From contig NADL03000750.1 of NCBI GenBank assembly GCA_002205965.3, forward strand, positions 496,001 through 560,000: a stretch of DNA of 64,000 nt, given 5' to 3'. The position numbers and the translations under genes were made by a program. Shown here piece after piece: positions 55,467 to 64,000 of the stretch (position 1 is its first letter; every line of letters begins with the position of its first letter). The stretch comes from Kappaphycus alvarezii (Eukaryota; Rhodophyta; Florideophyceae; Gigartinales; Solieriaceae). The notes under the pieces were generated by a model. It did no database searches and was not told where the DNA came from. It worked only from the letters and a program-made list of their open reading frames with translations.

Positions 55467-55879
55467 AAAACAGTGTGCACGTGAAAAGCAGTAACTGCGA
55501 TGATGTTGTATTTTTCCGACACCATGTGCAAAACAAAAATTTGGGACTCCAAACACTATATAAAGAGAGATAGGTTGCTCTTGATTCTGTCCGGGTGCGA
55601 GTTTCAGCCACATCGGCTGGGTTGCTGTCAAAATGCTTGCCTTTAAACAGTAGCTGCGTGCCACTTTAGCGAACCACGGCTAGATCCGCTACAGGTCAGG
55701 CGCAGTGATCCGCGGCAGTGGTCAGAAGTGTAAGAAGGAGGTGTAGGTCTCAGCTGCCTTATGGAATTGTAGGGAGTCCAGCCGGGTGCCTAGGATGAAT
55801 GAATAGACGCCCAGGCAATCCCCTGATTTTCGCTGTCTCTTAGGATCCATTTATCAATGACCAGCTCGATGAAGCCGGA

Positions 55880-56500
55880 TGAGATCACTGTTTGAAGAGA
55901 AGCTTGATAAATCTGAATTGTGACGCCATTCTCTAGTTTTTTGTTGCTACGCGCAAATCTAATGTCTGAGCTGATGCGTAACTGTAATGCCTGTTGTGCG
56001 GCAGCAATTTATAGAATAGTCCGCTTCTCAGATGTACGGGACCCTTTTGAGATCACTTCGATGAAGCAATTGTTGTCAGTCAGAAGCTAGATTAGGGTCT
56101 TGTGAAGGAGAAAATCCTGCATGTCATGTGAAATCGGGATAGCTTTGTAAAATTATCGGCGAATGCTATCAACCACCTGAAATCGCGGAAAGTGTGATCC
56201 ATATGCATTTGGAGGCCTTAAAATAAGAAGAACCGACCTTTTGTGTTTGTAGGTACGGAAAATGATGAATCCAAGCTGGTTCGGTATGTAAAAATTGTTG
56301 GCGAAAATAGAATAAGAGTAACCGAGTCTTAGAGAGCTCTTATCAAGGCGGGGAATTTTGAGGCCAGGACGATTTTTAACAGCGTACTTGGTCGCCTAGT
56401 TTAAGCGGCGAGTGGTTTCATGCTGGCGTTCATCCTACACTGATTCCGTGATCTGGGCAAGTTGCACGATCTCGAGGCAACAATAGGGCCGAGAATTTGA
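55880..56500 (-). pseudogene. copia RNase H and C-terminus (C5)
   Basis: YSYSIFANNFYIPNQLGFII (about 56,290-56,230) is the RNase H start, 'YsDasFa.n.d..SqLGfii', with the catalytic Asp changed to Tyr. LLTDNNCFIEVISKGSRTSE with KRTIL (about 56,090-56,015) matches the 'TDs..lfdvi.k...tTEkRl' motif that C2 keeps intact. Confidence 0.6.
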
Positions 56501-57230
56501 AAGCCAAGCGAGCTTAATTCGAGCCGAACGAAACTATAATTTTGTCGAGGCAGAGAGAAATTGAAGCTTCTGTAGGAACTGTGCTTGTTCTATCACAAAA
56601 CGACCATCGGGAGTTGATCCAAACAAAAACTTGCGAACTTGGTAGGGAAGTAGAAATAATCACAGATATTGAAGCGCATATCTGTACTATTTGTGATCGT
56701 TCTGAAATCGGAGTCACTAGCTAGAAGGAGATCATCGAAATAGGCCGCACTAAGGCCTTTAAGAGTTCCGTCTTGCATGAAATAATACAAAACGGCCGTT
56801 GAAACGACTAGGGTTCATACCAAGTTCTTTGGGTGATGCTTCTCGATTGCAGCGTTCCAAAAGTCGCCGGCATCGCCTAAGCCGAAAAGCTTTTTAAATA
56901 ACTTGAGAAATTGGCATGGTTCTAATTCGCACTCGGAACCCTGTATGTCTATTTATAAATCTCGTATAAATGGATCCCACGATAGGAGCTGTGCCTACGG
57001 AACATCGGCGGTCCAGACCTTGAAATCAGAAAAGACGGCAAGGGCGAATAGTAAGCGCACGGATTGCGGTTGTAATGTTGTTGATGTGTAACTAGTAAAT
57101 TCTTCATGTGTTCGTGGTGCACCCCTATCACGTATCGGGATACATCGACTGTAGATTTGATGGCAAGAACCAAATGACCAGGTAGTAGATTTCCTTGTGT
57201 GGGTATATGTCTTCACGAAGCATGACCTTA
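56500..57230 (-). pseudogene. copia reverse transcriptase (C5, disrupted)
   Basis: SVRLLFALAVFSDFKVWTAD then VPXAQLLS (about 57,060-56,970; X is a stop) is the '.s.R.l.alaa...f.vw..DV.QA.LqS' palm motif. CQFLKLFKKLFGLGDAGDFW (about 56,920-56,860) is 'l.Kl.k.lyGL.dagd.W'. In the next frame GLSAAYFDDLLLASDSDF (about 56,757-56,704) is the YVDD box with Phe for Val and both Asp intact. Confidence 0.75.
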
Positions 57231-57299
57231 AAGAATATTTTTTGAGAAAATACTTTATTTACTTTCGTTTTGCTTCTGATATGGCCGGATATTTGGCTA

Positions 57300-57790
57300 T
57301 TGGACCATGAACATGAATATATTCAGTCTTAAACACATTGTTTTCAGCACGAGGGTGAGTTTTTCACAATGGAGATGCGATGTCGCAAAGGAAGGAATGG
57401 GACGTTTCGGAGGAAGAAAGATGAGGCTTACTTGGGCCAGGTTGGATGGAAGGATATTTCTGGAGGTGCGTAGACAGATGTGGATGAGTCTCTTGTCCAA
57501 CCGAATAGGATCTACAACCTGAGGACCAGTCCACTCACCAATGTGATTGTTCACAGACGTATCTCCCCAGGAAAGAACCTTATCACCGATCACATGAGTA
57601 TAGTCGCAGGGGGCGTTATCCTTTGATTAAGTGACCTTTGGATGTATAAGGACGCCATTTGGGAGCACATTTCTTTGCGAGTCAATTCAACCAAGCGACA
57701 CTTATCTTGAATTATGGGTCATCGAAGAAGAGGGGAGATTGGGAGCTTGGAGTATTGGCCGAAAAAAGAACAGAGCTGCAAGAACTTCGG
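57300..57790 (-). pseudogene. copia integrase C-terminal part (C5, core missing)
   Basis: After the pre-integrase motif the DDE core is not found. The next recognisable part is VIGDKVLSWGDTSVNNHIGE then WTGPQVVD (about 57,590-57,510), the '.GD.VLvw.E...n..igeW.GPf.v' C-terminal module. About 700 bp are therefore deleted. Confidence 0.6.
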
Positions 57791-57796
57791 GTAGTG

Positions 57797-58654
57797 CTAA
57801 CGTTTGAGGGGATTGTAAGGTTTCTGTGCCGACGGATGAAATAAGTGCTTATGCATATCTGCTAGCTGATGGCGCGTGAAAAAAATATCTGCAAGCTGTT
57901 TCTTGATGGGCATGTGTATGTTTTTTCCGCTTGAACGCATTATTGGAATATGCCCCTCGTCGAAGTGAAAGGTTTCGTAGTGAACCATCGGGACAGGAAC
58001 CCGGTTCATTAACCTGCTCGATACTGGAAACAGTGTGAGGGATTCACTTTCCAGTGTGTCCATTCCTAGAAGAACTATAATGTAAGCCCAAACTATGTCG
58101 AAGTACACTGAGATAACTGGGATTCCAGGAAGTTTTTCCAGTGGCAACGAGGCTCGCTCAATAGACGTGTAGATGGCATCTGCGAAACGAAAGCTGTGTC
58201 TCGAATGTTGCAATTGATGTATGGGTAGCTGGAGGGCGTTGAATATCTTTTTCGTCTCTTTCAATCAGATAACGGATGCAGGGGCCCCAATACCTCAGAT
58301 TGTACCGATAGGCCTTTGCATTGTCGTTTGTAAAACCTGAGCATTGAAGATAGCACTCATGTTATGTACTATTAGCAACAATAGTCGGAGGGTTATGAGT
58401 AGGTATTGGCTAGCGACGCTGATGCAAACGGTTCCCACCCCGTCACTGGGATGAAGATCATACACTAGATGATTCGTCGGAGTTTTCAAAGCGGCAGAAA
58501 TACGTTGCGAATACATTTCTTGGTCAAGGCTATCCAATGAATCCAACAACGCAGCGTCTCCTGTAATAGAAGGTTTTCTTATGCTGGAAGTATCGGGATT
58601 GTTTGAAGCTGGTGCGAGAGTGAAATAGAAGCATATTTCATCCAAAATAGACAA
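57797..58654 (-). pseudogene. copia protease region and GAG-pre-integrase (C5)
   Basis: 58,295-58,654 is an open frame in the protease position without a clear DSG motif. 57,797-58,264 has YIIVLLGMDTLESESLTLFP (a protease-end 'P.llG.D.L' pattern), then FFTRHQLADMHKHLFHPSAQ and KPYNPLKR, the 'T..eL..lHr.f.HPs..kl..LL.r' pre-integrase motif of this copia lineage. Confidence 0.6.
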
Positions 58655-58929
58655 TTTTGCCGCGGGTATTTCTGGGAATATCGGTGGGGGGCCGAATGCT
58701 CCACCGAAAGGTCTTCTTCTCTATAAGTAAGTATTTCTCTCCATTTTCAAGTCGAGAGCGAGCGTTCTGGATGACGTCCAGCTTGACACGGCGATGGCCA
58801 GGGTACCATTCCCTTTTGCACTTTACTCAAAAGTCCCTTGGCTCTGGCTTTCTGAAATTCCTCGAAACTGGTGGGAGGGTAGGATGGCATTTTTTCATGA
58901 CGCCTCGTCTATTGACTATTTACTATCTT

Positions 58930-59514
58930 CTATTGACGTCTGAAGGGTCGAGGGCTGCGCCCATGCTGCATTTTTGCAGTAACAGTTGGCTGATTTCCTG
59001 CCATGTGAGTGTGGAAAGTTGAGTTTTCGCTAGTCGTTAACTTGATCTGCCGCAACTGCTGAACTGATTCGTGAGGAGATGTGACCAACATACAGAACGA
59101 GTATTCATAGAACTTGATGCTTTGTATAGGGATTCGCGACCATTCCCTGTACACGGTTACAGTCTTTCTGAGATAATCATTCTTATGGGTGTCAGATCTA
59201 AAATCTCTGCGCCACTGCGGATCTAGAATATTGATGTGTTCAACCAGCTTCTTGACTCTGGTAAAGACGTCAGGTATGTCATTATACAGCATGGAGAAAC
59301 GTATTCGTAGGGTTTCGACAGTACCTTTGACTCGCATTCTCCTAGCATCGCTACTATATCCCTCTTTCATGATTTTATCATATCGGGGAAAGAAGTGACA
59401 CCTCTGTCGAAACAATGATCCAGGAATATCTGCGAAAAGGTCCTGAAAGAATATAAATGAATAAATCAGCTTTATGAGTCCAAGAGATTTTGTTTTGGCG
59501 AGCGCGAATGTCAT
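58930..59514 (-). pseudogene. copia gag (C5), 194 codons open
   Basis: The longest open piece of C5. It contains CHFFPRYDKIMKEGYSSDAR, VETLRIRFSMLYNDIPDVFT and INILDPQWRRDFRSDTHKND with YLRKTV, then REWSRIPIQ and HESVQQLRQ. Helical and charged, lacking a zinc knuckle in this frame. Identified by position, composition and the C5 gene order. The upstream frame (59,378-59,578) may hold the true N-terminus. Confidence 0.55.
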
Positions 59515-59904
59515 ACAAGCGAAGGGTCTCTTTTATACCTTCGAAAATCTCTCCTGAGAACAGAATGTCGCGAAACACCTATTCACATAGTTGGACTTCA
59601 GTGAGTCTTCATAATCACTTATTGAAGACTATTTGTGCTGGCTCGGGGGAAGCGCAAGGGATTGCGGGCTGAAACATACTGTAACAGCCTGGAGTAAAGG
59701 GGGTTTACTGCTGCTCGGTGAGTCGGTCTAAGGTCAAGTGAGTCTGACCTGATCGGGTGAGTTCAATGGCTCGAACTCGAGGGAGAGACGGGAGGCCAGA
59801 GGCCGGCGTTCTAAATCTAATCTGTATAGCCCTGAGCTCTGAGAGACAGTCTATCCGACAGACTGTCCCTGAGTCTCGAGACGAGACAGGCGTAGATACG
59901 ACCT

Positions 59905-61395
59905 GAGGATTTTGATAGGGGAAATTCGTCGGGAGAAGAGATACTTAGAACCAACTCCCCCAAGAAGGAGGTGTTGTAAGCGACAAACGTGCTACCGTGG
60001 TATAGTTGAACGAACAAAAAGGAGTGGATAGGGAACACAGTTGAATGGGCTACAAGCAAGTGTGGAAGGGTCAGGGTCTACTACCTATGCTGAGTGACTA
60101 ACGTAAAATAAATGCTTCCTAGGTCTGAAGCTGACTCTCGACTTCCTAACTATTTGGGACTGGGCATGAATTTTTCTGCCAACTTGCTTGACCTCTCCGC
60201 GAGAAAGCAGTTTACTCAGCTTATATAGAATTTTGGCTACCCCTAAAGTCCGAGCAAAACTACACAAGGTACCAGGAAGTGCACAGAAAAAATTGTGTGG
60301 ATTATATACTCTAAACAAAGATACTTAAGAAACTAACAATCAATGAGGTCCTCTTATTTCCCATTCTCCTAATCAGATCCAAACAACTCCTCTAAAGTAT
60401 CCATGCTGTCCAAGCAGTCCCCACAAATATCTGCGAACGGCTCATAGCTCTCTATTCTCTCCTGGGAGATCTCTAAACTCCTAAAGATAGCTCCATCGGG
60501 TTCCAGCGTCCGCACCACTTGTTCCATACTCTCCAGTCCAGGCCCCAATAGTCCAACACTTTCCATGCCCCTTGTTCCCTCATGCAACTCGTCCTCGTCC
60601 CCATCATCCTCCTCTTCCTCCTCCTCATCCTTCTCATCCTCCCCTTCCTCCTCTTCATTCAACTCGTAGACCTCCTCAGGGGCCAACCACTCCTTGAAGT
60701 TCTCCCCAGCTCCCTCCTCGATATCCCACTCCCGCCCCTTACCTACATCCTCCGCCTCATCCTCAATAAAGAGACGACGCAAGAATTCGATGAACTTTTT
60801 CTTGGTTTGCCGGCGCAGGTAGTCCTCGCGGTCAGTAGGTCCGAAAGGGAGTAGGGGATAGAGTTTATGGAGCAGGGATGGCGATTTTTGGAAATGACTT
60901 TCAAGGGGAATAGATTGGTCATTTTGGTAGGCTTTGGTGAGTGGGAGGTAATGGAGGGTGTTTTGGGTGTGTGGGGAGAGAGGGATTATTAGTAAAATGA
61001 TCGGGGACGTTTAAAACTTGGAATAAAGGGGTTTAATAGGCTCCCGGGGCAGGTTCTATAGATTAGGAATAGGTAAAATAAGTATGTAAAGGATTTTGTA
61101 GTAGTGCATTAGCGCCATTTTTCTCAAAAACACGAATTTGGAGGAGGCGGTAAGCAAAAAGGGAAAAAGAACTTGATTCGGGGTCGATTTAGAGGGGTAG
61201 ATACAGTATAAAAATTTCTAGATAAAATGGAAGTAAATTTGGGGAGGACCGCGGTGATGATAAGCGAAGCTCAGGGAGAATGAGGAAGGATCGGAACTAT
61301 AAGCAAATTTGGACAACGAGAGGTATTACAGTAAACTAAAGGTCTGTAGATGACGGCGACAAAAAAATCCGTTCCTATCACCACGCGCCTAACAG
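59905..61395 (-). mobile_element. LTR-like unit, copy 2 (probable 5' LTR plus leader of C5)
   Basis: Plus-strand ends are TGTTGTAAGCG (59,974) and GCGCCTAACA (61,395). Homologous to 25,865-27,333 throughout, including about 60 bp past the TGTTG end (CCTCCTTCTTGGGGGAGTTGG on the minus strand). In minus orientation it starts TGTTAGGCGC, ends ACAACA and leads to the C5 gag about 300 bp further on. That is the expected place for a 5' LTR and leader. The right edge abuts the 3' end of gypsy G2. Confidence 0.65.
60369..61010 (-). CDS. Acidic protein open frame in LTR-like unit, copy 2
   Basis: Open from a stop near 61,012 to a TAG at about 60,369, roughly 214 codons without an ATG in the first half. 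The N-terminal part reads TLHYLPLTKAYQNDQSIPLE and SPSLLHKLYPLLPFGPTDRE with DYLRRQTKKKFIEFLRRL. Then come KEWLAPEEVYEL, a Glu/Asp run of about 35 residues, EPDGAIFRSLEISQERIESY and CGDCLDSMDTLEELFGSD. Copy 1 keeps the 'GPTDxxDYxRRQTKKK', 'WLAPExVYE' and C-terminal blocks. A spliced start upstream, inside the LTR-like unit, is possible. Function unknown. Confidence 0.5.
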   Translation of the reverse strand, partial: TSPIILLIIPLSPHTQNTLHYLPLTKAYQNDQSIPLESHFQKSPSLLHKLYPLLPFGPTDREDYLRRQTKKKFIEFLRRLFIEDEAEDVGKGREWDIEEGAGENFKEWLAPEEVYELNEEEEGEDEKDEEEEEEDDGDEDELHEGTRGMESVGLLGPGLESMEQVVRTLEPDGAIFRSLEISQERIESYEPFADICGDCLDSMDTLEELFGSD

Positions 61396-61470
61396 ATTTA
61401 ACGCAGATAGAGGCCATACTGGACTTGGTGGCTGTGCACGCTCAAGTGCTCAGCATCACACTCCCCTCTT

Positions 61471-61662
61471 TCAAAGAGCAAGGACGTCGCGCGCCTTTTG
61501 GACCAAATGGGCGGGCATGTTCTTGCGCATGAGCAGGCGCTTGACCCTCTCAGGGACGTCTTCGTAGATGGTCTTGATCGGCTCTGGCGACTCTTCGGAC
61601 TTGTCGAGGCCCTTCCAGCGGACTATGACTTTCAGTCCATCTTGGTCTTCGCGCAGGCCCAT
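61471..61662 (-). pseudogene. Chromodomain-like C-terminus of gypsy integrase (G2)
   Basis: LKVIVRWKGLDKSEESPEPI then KTIYEDVPERVKRLL (about 61,632-61,528) has the 'yLVKWkGl....s.EP...l' outline of a chromodomain, with the Trp of 'WEP' replaced by Pro. Such domains steer gypsy chromoviruses to particular chromatin. Confidence 0.55.
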
Positions 61663-61893
61663 GAGTCAGGCGACAGAAATGCCCAGCTCTGAGTGTAGGA
61701 CGTGGGATAGGATGACCTCTTCGCCTAGTTTTTCGTCTCGATAAAACTTGAGACGGGTCCCGCGGATGTCGTCCAAATGGCAGTCCGGAGGTCTTCGACT
61801 TGAAGACATAGTCGCTTAGCGCCTTTCGAATGCGGCGGGGACCACGCCAACGAGTCAAAAGCTTGTCTCCAGCGCCGTATTCATCGCGGGCCA

Positions 61894-62900
61894 CTAGAAC
61901 ATAATCGCCCTCGTCGAAGTTGGCAAGCTTGCCTTTCGACGCAGCGGCGCAGGACTGTGCACGGTGTTTGGCCAAACTGGTCTGGACGAGAGGGTGGATC
62001 TTGTCGCGGATCTTGACGAGTTCTTCGACGTTGACGCTGCGCTCATCTGCGCGTCGGTCAACGTGATTGCCTTAGTAGTCCAAATGCGGATGAATGTCTT
62101 GATAGGCGGCGTCGCTTGCGGCCAAGAAAGGCCGTGACCGGAAGGAATTCGCTCTCGCCGGAGGGCGAATTGTTCAAGACCGATTGGACTATTGGCAGGA
62201 TGTCGGGCCATTCCGTGTGGCGGATCTGGATCTCGACAAGACTGAACGGCAGACGCGGATCAACTCCTTGCCCAGCCGTTCGACTTCCCCGTTGCTCCAG
62301 GGGCAGTACGGCAGCGTGAAGTGGTGCGGCACCTTCAGGCCCTTGCAGACCAGACGGACAGTATCGTTGCGGAAGCGTGCAGGCCCGTCGGACATGAGGC
62401 CATTAGGGACACCGAATCAGTGCGCCAGTCGATGATCGCCGTCTCGGCGTTCTGTGCGTCCGTGGGAAGGGTACAAACCACTTGTAGTCCGAATGGTCAT
62501 CACGTAGCATGAGCACGTACTTGAAGCCGGACACGACACGCCGAGGTCGATGTAGTCGAACTGAAGCAGCTCGTTGGCCGCAGTGCCGTGGATGGCCGGG
62601 CCGAATGGACGTGGTACCTTCTCCCCTCCGACTGTCGACAGACAGTGGATGCAGGAACGGACAAAGGTCCAGACGTCCTCAGAAAGCATAGAACATTTAA
62701 AGGACTCGGAGAGAGACTGCTCAGTCGATGCCGCGCCACGGTGGCCAAAGACGGAGACGCATGTCGTCGGCGGCGTCTGGGATCCAGATGACGTCGGACT
62801 CCGGGTATGTCCATACGTGGTCGTTGAGGACGAGGTTTGCAGGACGCGAAGCGGCGTGGTCCTGCTGGACTTTGGCGAGCGCTGGCCGGGACGGCCAGTC
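61894..62900 (-). pseudogene. gypsy integrase (G2)
   Basis: The zinc finger is spread over FGHRGAASTEQSLSESFKCS and DVWTFVRSCIHCLSTVGGEK (about 62,760-62,630), giving H...C-x2-C. Then FDYIDLG (about 62,550-62,530; first core Asp), MSDGPARFRND (62,395-62,363; second Asp) and PYCPWSNGEVERLGKELIRV (about 62,310-62,250; third motif with Glu) complete the DD-E triad. Frames change between these motifs but every catalytic residue survives. Confidence 0.8.
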
Positions 62901-62915
62901 AAAGTCCGAGGCGGA

Positions 62916-63480
62916 CTAGGACGGAAGTTCGGGCTCGCGCACGATGCGGCGCAGAGTCGCCGGTGGCGCTGACCAGCGGGACATGAGATCCGCCCAGACG
63001 TTGTCGTCGCCTTTGATATGAAAGCATGTGTAGTTGTACATGCTGAGTCGCACGGCCCATCGTAGGATTTTGCGGAGAGAGGTGGCTGATAAGTCGGGGA
63101 CGACAGCCAACGGGTCAAAAAGGAAGACAAAATTGTTATGTTCCGTATAAAGGTCGAAGCCGTCAGGAGTAGCGACGATCCAATGCATGCGGTCCAAAGT
63201 GGTCATGACGTCGTAGGCTTTTTTTCCAAGACTGACCGCCAAGTTGGGTCGCGTCGAAGCGAACCGGAGAGGAACGAGCGGAGCGTGTGACTGCTCCACG
63301 TGAGGCCGTTGGACTTGATCGTGTGGGCCTGGGTGAGGATCCCAGACCAGCCGTATCGGACATGTCAGTGTACACGCACAACCGCTGCGACTTTCTTGGT
63401 GTGCGAGCGTGACCTGATGGGCTAGTGCATGTTTGAACGACTCAAAAGCGTCCAATTCGGCCTTGCCCCATCCGAGCGTT
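62916..63480 (-). pseudogene. gypsy RNase H (G2)
   Basis: The start is in other frames near 63,400-63,360 (VYTDMSDTAGLGS, 'yTDaSd.g.G'). The open frame to 62,916 has GKKAYDVMTTLDRMHWIVAT ('E..a......r....l'), GFDLYTEHNNFVFLFDP ('f.lytDH.nl.fif.p'), LRWAVRLSMYNYTCFHIKGD and DNVWADLMSRW ('RW...l..y.y...hI.G.dNvwADllSRW'). This ending is the variant seen in gypsy elements of oomycetes and algae. Confidence 0.75.
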
Positions 63481-63499
63481 GAAAGTTGAACGCTCGTGA

Positions 63500-64000
63500 C
63501 GGCGCGTTTCGTCCGTTTGCCCGAATGGTCTTATACGCGTTCCATGAACTCATGCAGCGGGGCGACGAGTTCGGTGAAGTTGGGTATGCCCTGCTTGACC
63601 CACTGCGGGCCATACGAATTGCAGCAGGTTGGCCCCTTGGTCATCGGTTCCATCGTCAGAAGGCCTTCCAGACGGGGGGGTCGTAGCGGACGCCCTCAGC
63701 GGACAAGTGGCGGCTGCACCAACGGACTTCGGTCGCGAAGATCGTGCACTTCGTGGGGTGCAGCTTGAGGTTGTACTCCGCGCAGACCTTGAAGAACTTC
63801 TCTACGACTGCATCAGCCCGTCGGCGGTCGGTGCGTGGGGAGTATGTTGTCCAGCCAGCTGAGCAAGTTGGCCTTAAGGTCGTCGGGGATGATGCCCGAG
63901 ATGGAAGACTGGAGGTGAGTGACCGCGTGGTCGTTCCGTGCAGCACGGGCGTCGGGGTGAAGATCCCGTCTGGCGTTATGAACAACTGGCACTCTCTCGA
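63500..64000 (-). pseudogene. gypsy reverse transcriptase, C-terminal half (G2)
   Basis: PDGIFTPTPVLHGTT (about 63,975-63,930) fits 'y.PtrvpQG', then in another frame LLSWLDNILPHAPTADG gives the YxDD position as L-D-N. FFKVCAEYNLKLHPTKCTIF then VRWCSRHLSAEGVRYDP (about 63,800-63,690) is the '..l..n..l...KC.....v..cg..is..Gi..dP' thumb. Frames change at least twice. Confidence 0.7.

Larger units (their letters stand above)
55880..59600 (-). mobile_element. Ty1/copia relic C5
   Basis: Reading leftwards from about 59,580, gag, protease/pre-integrase, a shortened integrase, RT and RNase H occur in copia order. Lineage as C2. The second LTR-like unit lies directly upstream (59,905-61,395) with its TGTTA...AACA ends in the orientation of a 5' LTR. 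The expected 3' LTR beyond 55,880 was not found. Confidence 0.75.
61455..64000 (-). mobile_element. Ty3/gypsy relic G2 (GC-rich, continues beyond the window)
   Basis: Minus strand: RT end (64,000-63,500), RNase H (63,480-62,916), integrase (62,900-61,900) and a chromodomain-like tail (61,662-61,500). The base composition is visibly more GC-rich than the rest of the window. AAAGAGGGGAG lies just after the tail on the minus strand (about 61,475-61,465) and would serve as polypurine tract, followed by TGTGATGC as a possible 3' LTR start that is cut by copy 2 of the LTR-like unit at 61,395. Confidence 0.75.

Noticed and set aside
59374..59973. AAGAAGGAGG before TGTTG considered as a plus-strand polypurine tract and 3' LTR
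   Set aside because: Gag-pol of the adjoining C5 is on the minus strand, so the LTR-like unit fits better as a minus-strand 5' LTR; the same AGAAGGAGGTGT word also occurs at 55,735 without an LTR.
60582..60854. Plus-strand hydrophobic frame (leucine/isoleucine/proline-rich)
   Set aside because: It is the complement of the Glu/Asp-coding tract of the acidic frame; leucine-rich reading is a codon artefact.

Overview
The window is eukaryotic nuclear DNA and is almost entirely transposon-derived. There are no operons, no ribosome-binding sites and no rRNA, tRNA or CRISPR. Recognisable coding sequence comes almost only from retroelements, and nearly every stretch is broken by frameshifts and stops. 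The only host-type genes seen are a secreted beta-propeller protein and two copies of a secreted von Willebrand factor A (VWA) protein, all disrupted. The organism is not fixed by the sequence. The mixture of Ty1/copia, Ty3/gypsy, a DIRS-like tyrosine-recombinase element and LINEs with a restriction-like endonuclease tail, plus secreted VWA proteins, would fit an alga (for example a red seaweed) or another repeat-rich protist; a fungus is not excluded. Treat this as a guess.

Layout. 0-0.6 kb: short inverted and dispersed repeats. 0.8-2.2 kb: beta-propeller (lactonase-like) pseudogene with a TATA box. 4.6-7.15 kb: DIRS-like relic (+) with reverse transcriptase (RT), RNase H and tyrosine recombinase. 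7.86-9.22 kb: copia relic C3 (-) with, just upstream, a proline-rich C2H2 zinc-finger open frame (9.25-9.68 kb). 10.4-15.8 kb: mostly featureless. 17.7-20.0 kb: AT-rich gypsy relic G1 (-). 20.4-24.9 kb: copia C2 (+). 25.6-30.06 kb: copia C1 (+), split by a 1.47-kb LTR-like unit, a 190-bp repeat and, at its end, a LINE fragment. 30.1-30.8 kb: LINE tail (+). 32.1-33.8 kb and 41.25-42.9 kb: inverted copies of the VWA gene. 31.8-46.1 kb: dense short dispersed repeats (families A-F) and a perfect 46-bp inverted repeat at 39.0 kb. 44.06-44.74 kb: second LINE tail (-). 46.1-52.2 kb: AT-rich desert. 54.0-54.8 kb: copia C4 (+). 55.9-59.6 kb: copia C5 (-), preceded by the second LTR-like unit (59.9-61.4 kb). 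61.4-64.0 kb: GC-rich gypsy G2 (-), running off the window.

How it fits together. The region is a nest of insertions. C1 was invaded at least three times, and C5 appears to sit in the 3' end of G2. The short families A-D have different interiors but share one ~40-bp end module, which suggests non-autonomous elements mobilised by a common machinery. The LTR-like unit carries a conserved acidic open frame. No gene can be called intact and functional with confidence.
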